64,000 bases of DNA from Pseudomonas sp. UBA6562 (GTDB lineage: Bacteria > Pseudomonadota > Gammaproteobacteria > Pseudomonadales > Pseudomonadaceae): contig NZ_DJJS01000003.1 of NCBI RefSeq assembly GCF_002434265.1, positions 1 through 64,000 of the forward strand, read 5' to 3'. The translations under genes were made by a program, and so were the position numbers. The notes beneath the pieces are model-generated. The model was not told where the DNA came from and searched no databases. It saw nothing but the letters and a program-made list of their open reading frames with translations. Positions 31,284 to 39,293 of the stretch are shown here, piece after piece; within the stretch, counting starts at the first letter, position 1; each line of letters begins with the position of its first letter.

Positions 31284-32921
31284 TCAGGCGTCGACAGCGC
31301 GCTGCTTGGCGATTTCCTGGTTGCGCAGGATGAAGCGCTGCACTTTGCCGCTGGGCGTCTTGGGCAACTGCTCGGTGAACTCGATCTCCCGTGGATAGGC
31401 ATGGGCGGCGAGACGATGCCGCACATGCAGGCGCAGCGCTTCGGCCAGCTCGGGGCTGGGCAGGTGCTGTGGAGCGAGGACCACGAAGGCCTTGATGACT
31501 TCGGTGCGCTGCGGATCGGGCTTGCCGACGACGGCCGCTTCGACCACCGCGGGGTGTTCGATGAGCGCGCTCTCGACATCGAACGGGCCCACCCGGTAAC
31601 CGGAGGTGGTGATGACGTCGTCGTCGCGCCCGACGAAACTGATACTGCCGTCGTCGTTGAGCTCGACCACGTCACCGCTGAGGTAATAACGCCCGACGAA
31701 GGCCTTGGTGGCCATGCCGAAGTAGCCGCGAAACCAGCACGCCGGCGAGCGTTCGCGGTCGATGGCTAGCGTGCCCGGCTGGCCAGCGGGCAGCTCGCGC
31801 TGGGCGTCGTCCAGCACCACCACGCGGTAGCCCGGCGAGGCGTAGCCGGCCGAGCCCTCGCGCACCGGATGGTCCAGACCGTGGTGGTTGCACAGCACCA
31901 TGCCGAGTTCGGTTTGCCCGTAATGGTCATGGATGACGACCCCCAGTTGTTCGGCGAACCAGCGGATCACCTGAGGATTGAGCGGTTCGCCCGCGCTGCT
32001 GACCCGCCGCAGGCGCCCGCGAACGCCGTCGGCGAACTGTGATTGTGCCGCGATCAGCAGGCGATAGGCCGTGGGCGAGCCGGCCAGGTTGCCGATGGCG
32101 TACTTGTCGATCACCCGGCAGGTGCTTTCGACCGAGAACGGGCCGTTGTAAAACAGCGTGGCGTGGCCACAGGCCAATGGCCCGATGACGGCGTAGTACA
32201 GACCATACGCCCAGCCGGGATCGGCCAGGTTCCAGAACGGCTCGCCGGGCTCAAGGCCAATGGCATCGCGCATGTAGCGTTTGAAGGACAGGATGGCGCT
32301 CAACGGCACTTCCAGCGGCTTGGCCGGCCCCGTAGTGCCCGAGGTGCACATCAGCAGGAACGGCGCCGTGGCTGGCTGCAACAGGGGGCTACACACGGCG
32401 CTCTGCCGCGCGAGGCTGCCCCAGAAATCCAGGCCCGTATCGGTATCCGTGCCGCCCACCAGCAATATCGTAGGCAAGGCGGCGATTTCATCGAGCTTGG
32501 GGCGGTTGTGCAGGTCGGTGACGATCCAGCGCGCGCCCGAGCAGGCCAGGCGCTGTTCGATCGCCTTGGGCCCGAACGCGGTGAACAGCGGTTGATAGAC
32601 CGCGCCGACCCGCCAGGTGCCGAGCACCACCACTAGCAGCTCGACCGTGCGCGGCAGCAGGCCCGCCACCCGGTCGCCCGGCTTCACCCCCTGCTCGCGC
32701 AGCAGGTTGCCGAAGCGGGCGGCCTGTTCCTCGAGCTCGGCATAGGTGTACTGCGCCGCACTGCCGTCTTGGGCTTCGTAGTACAGCGCGATGGCGTTGT
32801 GCTCGGCATGGCGATCGCAACATTCGACGCAGGCATTGAGCGCGTCGAGCGTGCCCTGCAAGTCAGCCTCGGCGGCGTTCCGATAGTCGAAGTCCAGCAC
32901 TGCGGATTGATAGTCACGCAT
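31284..32921 (-). CDS. AMP-binding acyl-CoA synthetase (acetyl-CoA synthetase-like)
   Basis: A 545-residue adenylate-forming enzyme that activates a carboxylic acid to its CoA ester through an acyl-AMP. The P-loop-like signature is LLMCTSGTTGPAKPLEV; then YGQTELGMVLCNHHG, YYLSGDVVELNDDGSISFVG, GRDDDVITTSGYRVGPF and the catalytic lysine of A10, PKTPSGKVQRFIL. The sequence resembles acetyl- or medium-chain synthetases. The ATG at 32921 is six bases after AGGTG. It is monocistronic. The exact acid cannot be read from the sequence. Confidence 0.88.
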   Translation of the reverse strand: MRDYQSAVLDFDYRNAAEADLQGTLDALNACVECCDRHAEHNAIALYYEAQDGSAAQYTYAELEEQAARFGNLLREQGVKPGDRVAGLLPRTVELLVVVLGTWRVGAVYQPLFTAFGPKAIEQRLACSGARWIVTDLHNRPKLDEIAALPTILLVGGTDTDTGLDFWGSLARQSAVCSPLLQPATAPFLLMCTSGTTGPAKPLEVPLSAILSFKRYMRDAIGLEPGEPFWNLADPGWAYGLYYAVIGPLACGHATLFYNGPFSVESTCRVIDKYAIGNLAGSPTAYRLLIAAQSQFADGVRGRLRRVSSAGEPLNPQVIRWFAEQLGVVIHDHYGQTELGMVLCNHHGLDHPVREGSAGYASPGYRVVVLDDAQRELPAGQPGTLAIDRERSPACWFRGYFGMATKAFVGRYYLSGDVVELNDDGSISFVGRDDDVITTSGYRVGPFDVESALIEHPAVVEAAVVGKPDPQRTEVIKAFVVLAPQHLPSPELAEALRLHVRHRLAAHAYPREIEFTEQLPKTPSGKVQRFILRNQEIAKQRAVDA

Positions 32922-33324
32922 CACGGCACCTGTTTATTGTTGTTGGGCGTATCGCCCAAGAGGATCGGCCGTAGCCCCGCAGCGAAGCAATGGCAAAATC
33001 ATTCAACCTGTGTGAGTGGTTTTTCCAGCGTGCCACTCGTAGCCCGCGCCTTCTTGGGCAGCGGGCGCTGTCGCCTCGAATGCCCAGGCGCCAGGCCATA
33101 CCGAAGACTTGCGACCGAGCGTACGCAGCCAGGTGCTATGACGAATTCGAGTCAGACGGGGGCAAGGTGAACCCAACGCCAGAGCCTGTTGCTGGCGCTC
33201 GTCATCGGCAACGCCGGCTACGGAATTCTAGAGGGTGCGGGGACCCACACCAGTGCAGGCGGGTAGTATCTGGCCAGATGGGCGCAGGTGTGGGAAGGAG
33301 TGGAAACCAAGCGCCAGGTGCCGG
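32922..33324. other. Intergenic stretch between acyl-CoA synthetase and STAS gene
   Basis: About 400 bases without a convincing gene. A short hairpin GGGCG-TAT-CGCCC lies at 32946-32958, close to the synthetase start. No clear promoter or known RNA was recognised. Confidence 0.5.
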
Positions 33325-33807
33325 TCAGCTACGCTCCAGCGCATTGACCAAGTCGCGGAACGCCTCGCGGTTGGAGTCGTTCAAGCCCATCAGGATGCGG
33401 TGCGCTTCGAGCACCTTGGCGCGCACCAGATCTTCGCTCTGGTCCTGCGGTGGCAGCTCGTCCAGGCATTCCGGGCAGGGCAGCGGGTGATCGACGATGT
33501 TGAACACCTGGTCGAAGCCCATCGACTGCAACAGCCGCGAAATATCGGGGTGCGTGGTGACCACGGTCGGCAGCAGACCGACCTTCTGGCGCGAAAGGAT
33601 CGACAGCTTGGCCAGCAACCCCAGGGTAGTGCTGTCCATGCTTTCGGTTTCGGTCAGGTCGATGACGATGTTGGAGAAACTCAACGAACTGAAGATCTTC
33701 TCGATGGTGGCGTCCAGGGCCGTGCACAAGGTCAGACGCACTTCACCGACGAACTTCAGCACGAAAGTGCCGGTTTCTTCGGCAAACTGGATTCTTCCAG
33801 TACTCAT
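33325..33807 (-). CDS. STAS-domain anti-sigma factor antagonist
   Basis: A 160-residue protein with an N-terminal STAS domain: the phosphorylatable serine is expected in IDLTETESMDSTTLGLLAKL. The C-terminal 50 residues are acidic and helical with a CPECLDELP cysteine pair, an extension beyond the usual 110 residues. It overlaps the preceding phosphatase gene (ATGA). Such pairs work by dephosphorylating the antagonist, which then binds an anti-sigma factor; in Pseudomonas the linked RssB/RssC pair acts on general stress response control. Confidence 0.88.
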   Translation of the reverse strand: MSTGRIQFAEETGTFVLKFVGEVRLTLCTALDATIEKIFSSLSFSNIVIDLTETESMDSTTLGLLAKLSILSRQKVGLLPTVVTTHPDISRLLQSMGFDQVFNIVDHPLPCPECLDELPPQDQSEDLVRAKVLEAHRILMGLNDSNREAFRDLVNALERS

Positions 33808-34988
33808 TGCAGGTTCCTGCTCAGCACCAAGAGGGCGATATCATCCGGCATCTCCCCAAGCGTAGACAATCCGAATCGTCGGCGTAGGCCATCCAGGCTG
33901 CCGCCCGCTGCCTTGACCACCTCGGGCAAGCCAGCTTCTTTCTCTTTCAGGGTACTTCCTGGCAACAGGTCCAGGATGCCGTCCGACAGCAGGGTCAGGC
34001 TGAACTGCGGCGGCAGCTCCACGACGTGGTTTTGGTAGGTCGCCTCTTCGAACAGGCCCACCGGCAGCCCACGCCCTTCCAGATAGCGCGCCTGGTCGGG
34101 GGTGTACAGCACCGGCAGCGGCAGGTGGCCGCCGACGGCGTAGGTCAGCAGGCCCGTGTCTTCGTCGATCACACCACCGACCATGGTCACGTGCTTGCCC
34201 AGTTTGCAGTTGATCAGGCCACGGTTGATGTGGCCCAGCACGTCGGACGGCTTGAAGTCGCGCAAGGCGCTGTTGCGCTTGAATTCGAACAGCAGCCGCG
34301 TGGTCATGAACTTCAGCAGGACGGTGACGAAGGCCGACGAAGCGCCATGCCCGGACACGTCGGCCAGGTAGAAGGCGATGCGCTTTTCGTCGACACGGAA
34401 GTAGTCGACGAAATCGCCCGACAGGTAGAGCGACGGAATGATCTGGTGCTCGAAGGCGAAGTCCGACGCGCTCCACGGGCTGTGCGGGAGCATGTTCATC
34501 TGCACCTGGCGGCCGGCGGTCTGGTCTTCCTGCAACAGGCTGAGACTGGCTTGCAGCTCGCGGTTGGTCGCTTCCAGTTTGTCCCGATAGCGCTGGTTCT
34601 CATACTGCAGGCGCGCGCGTTCCAGGGCGCGGTGCACCGAGTGTTCGAGGACGGCGAGGTCTTCCAGCGGCTTGATCAGGTAGTCGGCCGCGCCCAGGCG
34701 CAGGGCCTCGACGGCATCGCTCATCACACCCGCACCGGAGACCACGATGACCGGCAACTGCGGCGCGCGCGCGTTGAGCGTGCGGATCAGCTCCAGCCCG
34801 CCCATGTGCGGCATGCGCAGGTCGCAGATGACGAGATCCGGGGTCTGCTGTTCGAAGGTTTGCAGGCCGAGCTGGCCATTGTTGGCCTGGAGCACGCGGA
34901 AGCCGCTGTCTTCGAGATAGGCGGCGAGGCTCTCGCGCACTACGTCGTCGTCATCGATGATCAGCAGCGTTGCACTGGTTTTCTGCAT
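33804..34988 (-). CDS. rssB: Response regulator with PP2C-type phosphatase output (RssB-like)
   Basis: A 394-residue protein. The receiver (residues 1-125) has DDD near the start, the phospho-acceptor aspartate in DLVICDLRMPHMGG, the switch residue in VVSGAG and the lysine in DYLIKPL. A coiled linker (YRDKLEATNRELQASLSLLQ) leads to a SpoIIE/PP2C domain with FYLADVSGHGASSAFVTV, VGGHLPLPVLY and LLSDGILDL. The ATG at 34988 removes a non-homologous extension. It forms a phosphatase/antagonist pair with the next gene; the symbol follows Pseudomonas usage for this arrangement. Confidence 0.88.
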   Translation of the reverse strand: MQKTSATLLIIDDDDVVRESLAAYLEDSGFRVLQANNGQLGLQTFEQQTPDLVICDLRMPHMGGLELIRTLNARAPQLPVIVVSGAGVMSDAVEALRLGAADYLIKPLEDLAVLEHSVHRALERARLQYENQRYRDKLEATNRELQASLSLLQEDQTAGRQVQMNMLPHSPWSASDFAFEHQIIPSLYLSGDFVDYFRVDEKRIAFYLADVSGHGASSAFVTVLLKFMTTRLLFEFKRNSALRDFKPSDVLGHINRGLINCKLGKHVTMVGGVIDEDTGLLTYAVGGHLPLPVLYTPDQARYLEGRGLPVGLFEEATYQNHVVELPPQFSLTLLSDGILDLLPGSTLKEKEAGLPEVVKAAGGSLDGLRRRFGLSTLGEMPDDIALLVLSRNLQ

Positions 34989-35256
34989 GTGGGCGAACGG
35001 CGCCAGAAATAGGTTGGCGTAGCGCTGCAAGGTGGCTGGCAGTCGACTACTGGAATTCTCTCTGGCCACTCATGCTGGACAAGGGTGCGAGGGGCTCGCG
35101 GGCTGCCCAGGGTAGAAGTGCCCTGTAAGGCGCAGACGGTACTCCCATCCGCCAGGCGTTTCAAGCGCGGCAGGCGCGACGTTCCCGCACTTTACAGGCG
35201 AAATCGCCGGGAGTTATAAGAAAGTTCCCAAGCCCTACCGGATGGAAGGTTGCCCC

Positions 35257-35556
35257 ATGTCACAGACGCCCCCGAACTACAGCGAGAAACGCGATTTCAT
35301 CCGTATGCGGGTCGATACGGCCGCCAGCCTGTTGCATGCCGGCGAAGTGGTCGCTGCCGTGTGCCTCGACCTGTCGAGCAGCGGCATGCAGGTGCAAGCC
35401 CCGCAGCATTTTCAGGTAGGTGACCGCATCGAAGTGCGCATCGAGTCGGAACATGCCGCGCTCAAGGGCCTGCAAGCGAGCACGGAAGTGGTGTGGATCG
35501 CCGACCAGCCCGATGGGGAGCAGAAGCTGGGGCTGCGCATCCTGGAAATGCGCTGA
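35257..35556 (+). CDS. PilZ-domain protein
   Basis: A 99-residue stand-alone PilZ domain, a c-di-GMP receptor fold. The RxxxR-type motif is in EKRDFIRMRVD and the second motif in CLDLSSSGMQVQAP, i.e. DxSxxG. GGAAGG stands eight bases ahead of the ATG at 35257. It diverges from the phosphatase gene. A role in surface behaviour is possible, but partner proteins are not indicated. Confidence 0.88.
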   Translation: MSQTPPNYSEKRDFIRMRVDTAASLLHAGEVVAAVCLDLSSSGMQVQAPQHFQVGDRIEVRIESEHAALKGLQASTEVVWIADQPDGEQKLGLRILEMR

Positions 35557-35593
35557 GCCGCACGGTAGGTCGGCGGCTCGTTGCGCGGGCGTA

Positions 35594-36295
35594 TCAGAAG
35601 TCGTCTTCGACTTCGCCGTCCTTGACGCGGAACTCGCGGTTCTGCAGGTAGGCGTTGCGGATGAAGACGTACTTGTCGCCGCTGATCAGTTTTTCTGCCG
35701 ACAACAGCTGCGCACGAGTGTCGATCACGTCGGCCGCGAAGACGGTGTTGCGGGTCGGGACGTGGTCGATGTAGCGATACGGCTTGGTGTAGGTGTCCGG
35801 ATAGCGCGCCAGGCCGTCGCGCACGGTGCTCGGCCCCAGCAGCGGGATGACCACGTACGGGCCGCTCGGCACGCCCCAATAGCCCAGGGTCTGGCCGAAA
35901 TCTTCGTCGTTGCGGGTCAGGCCCATGTGGGTGCCGACGTCGATCAGGCCGCCCAGACCGAAGGTGGTGTTGACGATCAGGCGCGCCGTGTCCACACCGG
36001 CGGCGTGGTACTTGAGCTGCAGCACGTCGTTGGCCAGGTTGGTGACATCGCCCAGGTTGCTGAACACGTTATGGATACCGTCTTCCACGAACTGTGGGGT
36101 GATGGCCTGGTAGCCTTTGGCCAAGGGCTTGAGGGCATAGGTGTCCAGCACGTCGTTGAACTTGAAGATCGGCCGGTTGACGGCTTCCCAGGGATCGTCC
36201 TCGGTGGCGGCCTGGGTCGCCGTGATCGGCGCCAGCAGCAAGCTGGCACAGATACAGGCCTGGGTGACGCGATCAATCACGCCGGTCCTACGCAT
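35594..36295 (-). CDS. mlaA: MlaA/VacJ family outer-membrane lipid asymmetry protein
   Basis: A 233-residue MlaA-type protein that removes phospholipids from the outer leaflet of the outer membrane and passes them to the Mla system. Family text includes DDPWEAVNRPIFKFND, VNTTFGLGGLIDVGTHMGL, DFGQTLGYWGVPSGPYVVIP and PLLGPSTVRDG. A signal peptide covers residues 1-29 (ASLLLAPITATQA). The usual lipobox with a cysteine after the cleavage point is not evident; cysteines lie earlier, in the hydrophobic part. It may not be lipidated. Confidence 0.92.
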   Translation of the reverse strand: MRRTGVIDRVTQACICASLLLAPITATQAATEDDPWEAVNRPIFKFNDVLDTYALKPLAKGYQAITPQFVEDGIHNVFSNLGDVTNLANDVLQLKYHAAGVDTARLIVNTTFGLGGLIDVGTHMGLTRNDEDFGQTLGYWGVPSGPYVVIPLLGPSTVRDGLARYPDTYTKPYRYIDHVPTRNTVFAADVIDTRAQLLSAEKLISGDKYVFIRNAYLQNREFRVKDGEVEDDF

Positions 36296-36519
36296 AATGC
36301 TTCTCCATCGAGGGGTTCACGGCGGCACGCGCTGGAACGCGGGTGCCTGACAAGGCGCCAGTATAAGACCTCCGCTGCCGATGAACAGCTTTGCTATCAA
36401 GTGGAAACCAGCGCTGTGGGCAGGCAAAGTGGCGACGGGTGGATTACGCTTGCCCGTAGGTCAGAAACCTTTGGCCGATTGCGTAGGTCCATGCCTTACG
36501 TCATTGAAGGAGTGCCCCC

Positions 36520-36783
36520 ATGTCCGCCCCCGAACTGCAAGCGCGTCTGAACAGCCTGCGCGAACAGCTGGATCGCAACGTGCCGCTGTCCGAGCAGGAA
36601 GTCGCCAACCTGCACGCAGAAGCGCGCGAGGTCGAAGCGCAGCTCAAACTCGAAGAAGCGACGGCCGACAACAACGTGGTCGACGGTGTGAACCTGGCCA
36701 TCGAACGTTTCGAAGCCGAACATCCAGACCTCACCGCCACATTGCGTAGCATCGCCAACTCGTTGCATAGCATGGGCATCTGA
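36520..36783 (+). CDS. DUF4404 family protein
   Basis: An 87-residue helical protein matching the DUF4404 pattern (LQARLNSLREQLDRNVPLSE near the start, VNLAIERFEAEHPDLTATLR, IANSLHSMGI at the end). Function is unknown. AAGGAG lies ten bases before the ATG. It is found at this place in several Pseudomonas, between mlaA and queF. Confidence 0.88.
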   Translation: MSAPELQARLNSLREQLDRNVPLSEQEVANLHAEAREVEAQLKLEEATADNNVVDGVNLAIERFEAEHPDLTATLRSIANSLHSMGI

Positions 36784-36886
36784 GGCAGCGGCCGCTCCAG
36801 CGTCCGCCAACGGTAAGGCCAGGGTGAAATGGCGCAGGCGCCACACCCAGGCCCTGTCGCCTATGCAGCCAGTCCTTGGCTAAGGG

Positions 36887-37717
36887 TTACTGACGCACCA
36901 ATCGCAGGTTGTGCGGCGCGATGGCCTCGCTGCTGCGGTACGGATTGATGTCCAAACCGCCGCGGCGCACATAGCGCGCGTAGACGGTCAGGCGCTGCGG
37001 GTTCAGCAGTTTCTTCAAGTCCAGATAGATGCGCTCCACACACTGCTCGTGGAAGTCCGAGTGCTGGCGGAAACTCACCAGGTACGTCAGCAGGCTGGCG
37101 TGGTCCAGGGCCGAGCCGTGGTAGTCCACCACCACGCTGCCCCAGTCCGGCTGGCTGGTGACCGGGCAGTTGGATTTGAGCAGGTGGCTGTGCAGCGTCT
37201 CTTGCACGATGCGCTCGGAGTCGCAGCGCAGCAGTTCGGGTTGCGGGTGGTCGTAGCTGTCGATGGTCACGTCCAACCCGTCGATGCACTGGCCCGGCAA
37301 AGCGGTAGTACCCTCCTCTTCCACTTCGGCCAGGGTGCGCACCCGCACGGCGACCGGTTTACCAGCGGCGGCGGAAAGGTCGTTCACCAGGCAGGCGCGC
37401 AGTTCGTCGCTGGTGGTGAACGCGGTCTGGTTCAGGGAATTGAGGTAGAGCTTGAACGACTTGGACTCGATGATGTTCGGCGAATCGGCAGGAATGGCGA
37501 ACTCGCCGATGGCCACCACGGGCTTGCCCGACGGCAGCAGCCACGACAGCTCGAAGCAGTTCCAGTAGTCCACACCCTGCCACGGCAAGGCCTGGGCGCT
37601 GACGCCCAGCTCGGTCCACTTGGCCAGGCGCGGGATAGGGAACAGCAGCGACGGGGTGTAGGTGGCGATGTATTCGCTGGACTTGCCCAGCGGCGAGTGT
37701 TCGGCGGAAGGATGCAT
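36887..37717 (-). CDS. queF: NADPH-dependent 7-cyano-7-deazaguanine reductase (cinQ)
   Basis: A 276-residue QueF that reduces preQ0 to preQ1 in queuosine synthesis. Seen are the NADPH motif ESKSFKLYLNSLNQTAF and the catalytic cysteine in SNCPVTSQPDWGSV. The length is that of the long, two-fold YqcD-type enzymes. The ATG at 37717 is preferred over one eight codons upstream. In P. putida, this gene is known as cinQ, part of the cinAQ pair controlled by CinRS in response to copper. The cinA gene lies about 240 bases upstream. Confidence 0.96.
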   Translation of the reverse strand: MHPSAEHSPLGKSSEYIATYTPSLLFPIPRLAKWTELGVSAQALPWQGVDYWNCFELSWLLPSGKPVVAIGEFAIPADSPNIIESKSFKLYLNSLNQTAFTTSDELRACLVNDLSAAAGKPVAVRVRTLAEVEEEGTTALPGQCIDGLDVTIDSYDHPQPELLRCDSERIVQETLHSHLLKSNCPVTSQPDWGSVVVDYHGSALDHASLLTYLVSFRQHSDFHEQCVERIYLDLKKLLNPQRLTVYARYVRRGGLDINPYRSSEAIAPHNLRLVRQ

Positions 37718-37958
37718 GGGGGAAGCTGCCTGCAGAGTCAAATGCGGGCGATTCTACCGGGTTTCACCCCGCCCGGCAGCTGGCCCGACCGGCCGTGGCT
37801 GAGGTAGCTTTGCGCGACACCGCAGGTTACTGCTGCTCGCAACGCTGCCCTTCTACCCTGCGACTTATCAGACGGTAGACGGCTCCAGCATTTGCGCCCG
37901 ATATCGTTGCGGGCAACGCAGGTCTGTATCTGGTTCGAAGCACTGCCCACTTTGCGTC

Positions 37959-38456
37959 TCACTTGATGGTCAGCGGTCCCACCATTCCCGCCTGATAATG
38001 CCCTGGCACGTTGCAGGCGAACTCGATGGGTGCCGAGGCGCTGAAGGTCCAGGTCAACTCCGCACGTTGGCCCGGCTGCACCAGCACGGTATTGCCCGCA
38101 CCATGCGCATGGGCGCCGTGGCCATGCTGCATGGCGTCGTGTCCGCTGCCTTGCTGAACGGCACCGGCGAACGTCTGCCCTTGCATCGCCAGCATCTCTT
38201 TCTGGTGTTCGACGTGCATGGCCTTGTCGCCCAGGTTGAATTCGTGGGGCAGTTTGCCTTGGTTGATCAGCACGAAGCGCACGGTCTCGCCTGCCTTGAC
38301 CTGCAGGCTGGAAGGCTCGAAAGCGATGTCCTTGAGCAGCACCTCGACGGTGCGGTCGGCCTGGGCGGCCGGCGCCGGTTGGCCGAAGGCGAAAGTATCG
38401 GCCAGGGCCGGGAGGCTGAACAACGACAAGGCAGCGGTGAGCAACAGCGGTTTCAT
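37959..38456 (-). CDS. cinA: Cupredoxin (plastocyanin/azurin-like) copper protein
   Basis: A 165-residue exported copper protein. A signal peptide (MKPLLLTAALSLFSLPALA) precedes a cupredoxin fold. Type 1 copper ligands are visible: His in LPHEFNLGD, Cys in EFACNVPGH, His in the same PGH, and Met in QAGMVGP. A central insertion rich in His and Met (HDAMQHGHGAHAHG) may bind extra copper. GGAG lies before the ATG at 38456. Divergent cinRS and the motif at 38530 point to copper control. Confidence 0.93.
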   Translation of the reverse strand: MKPLLLTAALSLFSLPALADTFAFGQPAPAAQADRTVEVLLKDIAFEPSSLQVKAGETVRFVLINQGKLPHEFNLGDKAMHVEHQKEMLAMQGQTFAGAVQQGSGHDAMQHGHGAHAHGAGNTVLVQPGQRAELTWTFSASAPIEFACNVPGHYQAGMVGPLTIK

Positions 38457-38519
38457 GGATACTCCAATGGCGGTGGAACGCGATGCAGCCACCCTACCCA
38501 CCCGTCGCTGGCGAACACC

Positions 38520-38544
38520 TGACACGCAGATTACAAAGCTGTCA
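38520..38544. promoter_or_regulatory. Candidate CinR (copper-response) binding site
   Basis: ATTACAAAGCTGTCA at 38530-38544 resembles CusR/CopR/PcoR-type boxes, which combine ATTACA- and TGTCA-type halves. A further TGACA half lies at 38520-38524, inverted relative to TGTCA. The site is in the 156-base gap between the divergent cinA and cinR genes, so it could serve both. Confidence 0.65.
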
Positions 38545-38612
38545 GCTTGGCCGCGCCGCGCCCGCCTGACGTATCCTTGCCCCGCCGCGAATGCCCAGGG
38601 AAACCCTCCACC

Positions 38613-39293
38613 ATGAAGTTGCTGATCGTCGAAGACCAGACCAAGACCGGCCAGTACCTGTGCCAGGGCCTGCGCGAAGCGGGTTTCGCCACCGAGCTTA
38701 CCGGCGACGGCGACACTGGCCTACACCTGGCGCTGACCGGCGACTACGACCTGTTGCTGCTCGATGTGATGCTGCCGGGACGCGACGGCTGGCAGATCGT
38801 GCAGCGCGTACGCGAGGCCGGCCTCGACACGCCGGTGCTGTTCCTCACCGCCCGCGACACCGTGCAGGACCGCGTGCGGGGTCTGGAGCTGGGCGCCGAC
38901 GATTACCTGGTCAAGCCATTCGCCTTCGCCGAGCTTTTGGCACGGGTGCGCAGCCTGCTGCGCCGTGGCGGCAGCGCCACCCAGGAGACTTCCCTCAGCG
39001 TCGCCGACCTGCGCCTGGACCTGATCCGCCGCCGGGTCGAACGCGCCGACCGCCGCCTTGACCTCACTGCCAAGGAATTCGCCCTGCTCGAACTGCTCCT
39101 GCGCCGCCAGGGCGAGGTGCTGCCCAAGTCGCTGATCGCCTCGCAGGTGTGGGACATGAACTTCGACAGCGACACCAACGTCATCGAGGTGGCGATCCGC
39201 CGCCTGCGCCTGAAGATCGACGACGCCCACGCCACCAAGCTGATCCACACCGTGCGCGGCATGGGCTACGTGCTCGAGGAACGCTTGCAATGA
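38613..39293 (+). CDS. cinR: Copper-responsive response regulator
   Basis: A 226-residue OmpR-type regulator of the CopR/CusR/CinR group. The receiver has ED near the start (LLIVEDQTKTG), the phospho-acceptor aspartate in LLLLDVMLPGRDGWQ and the lysine in DYLVKPFAFAELLARV. The winged-helix output region shows LTAKEFALLELLLRRQGEVL and VEVAIRRLRLKIDD-type text (NVIEVAIRRLRLKID). The ATG at 38613 is the family start. It overlaps cinS (ATGA). Confidence 0.95.
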   Translation: MKLLIVEDQTKTGQYLCQGLREAGFATELTGDGDTGLHLALTGDYDLLLLDVMLPGRDGWQIVQRVREAGLDTPVLFLTARDTVQDRVRGLELGADDYLVKPFAFAELLARVRSLLRRGGSATQETSLSVADLRLDLIRRRVERADRRLDLTAKEFALLELLLRRQGEVLPKSLIASQVWDMNFDSDTNVIEVAIRRLRLKIDDAHATKLIHTVRGMGYVLEERLQ

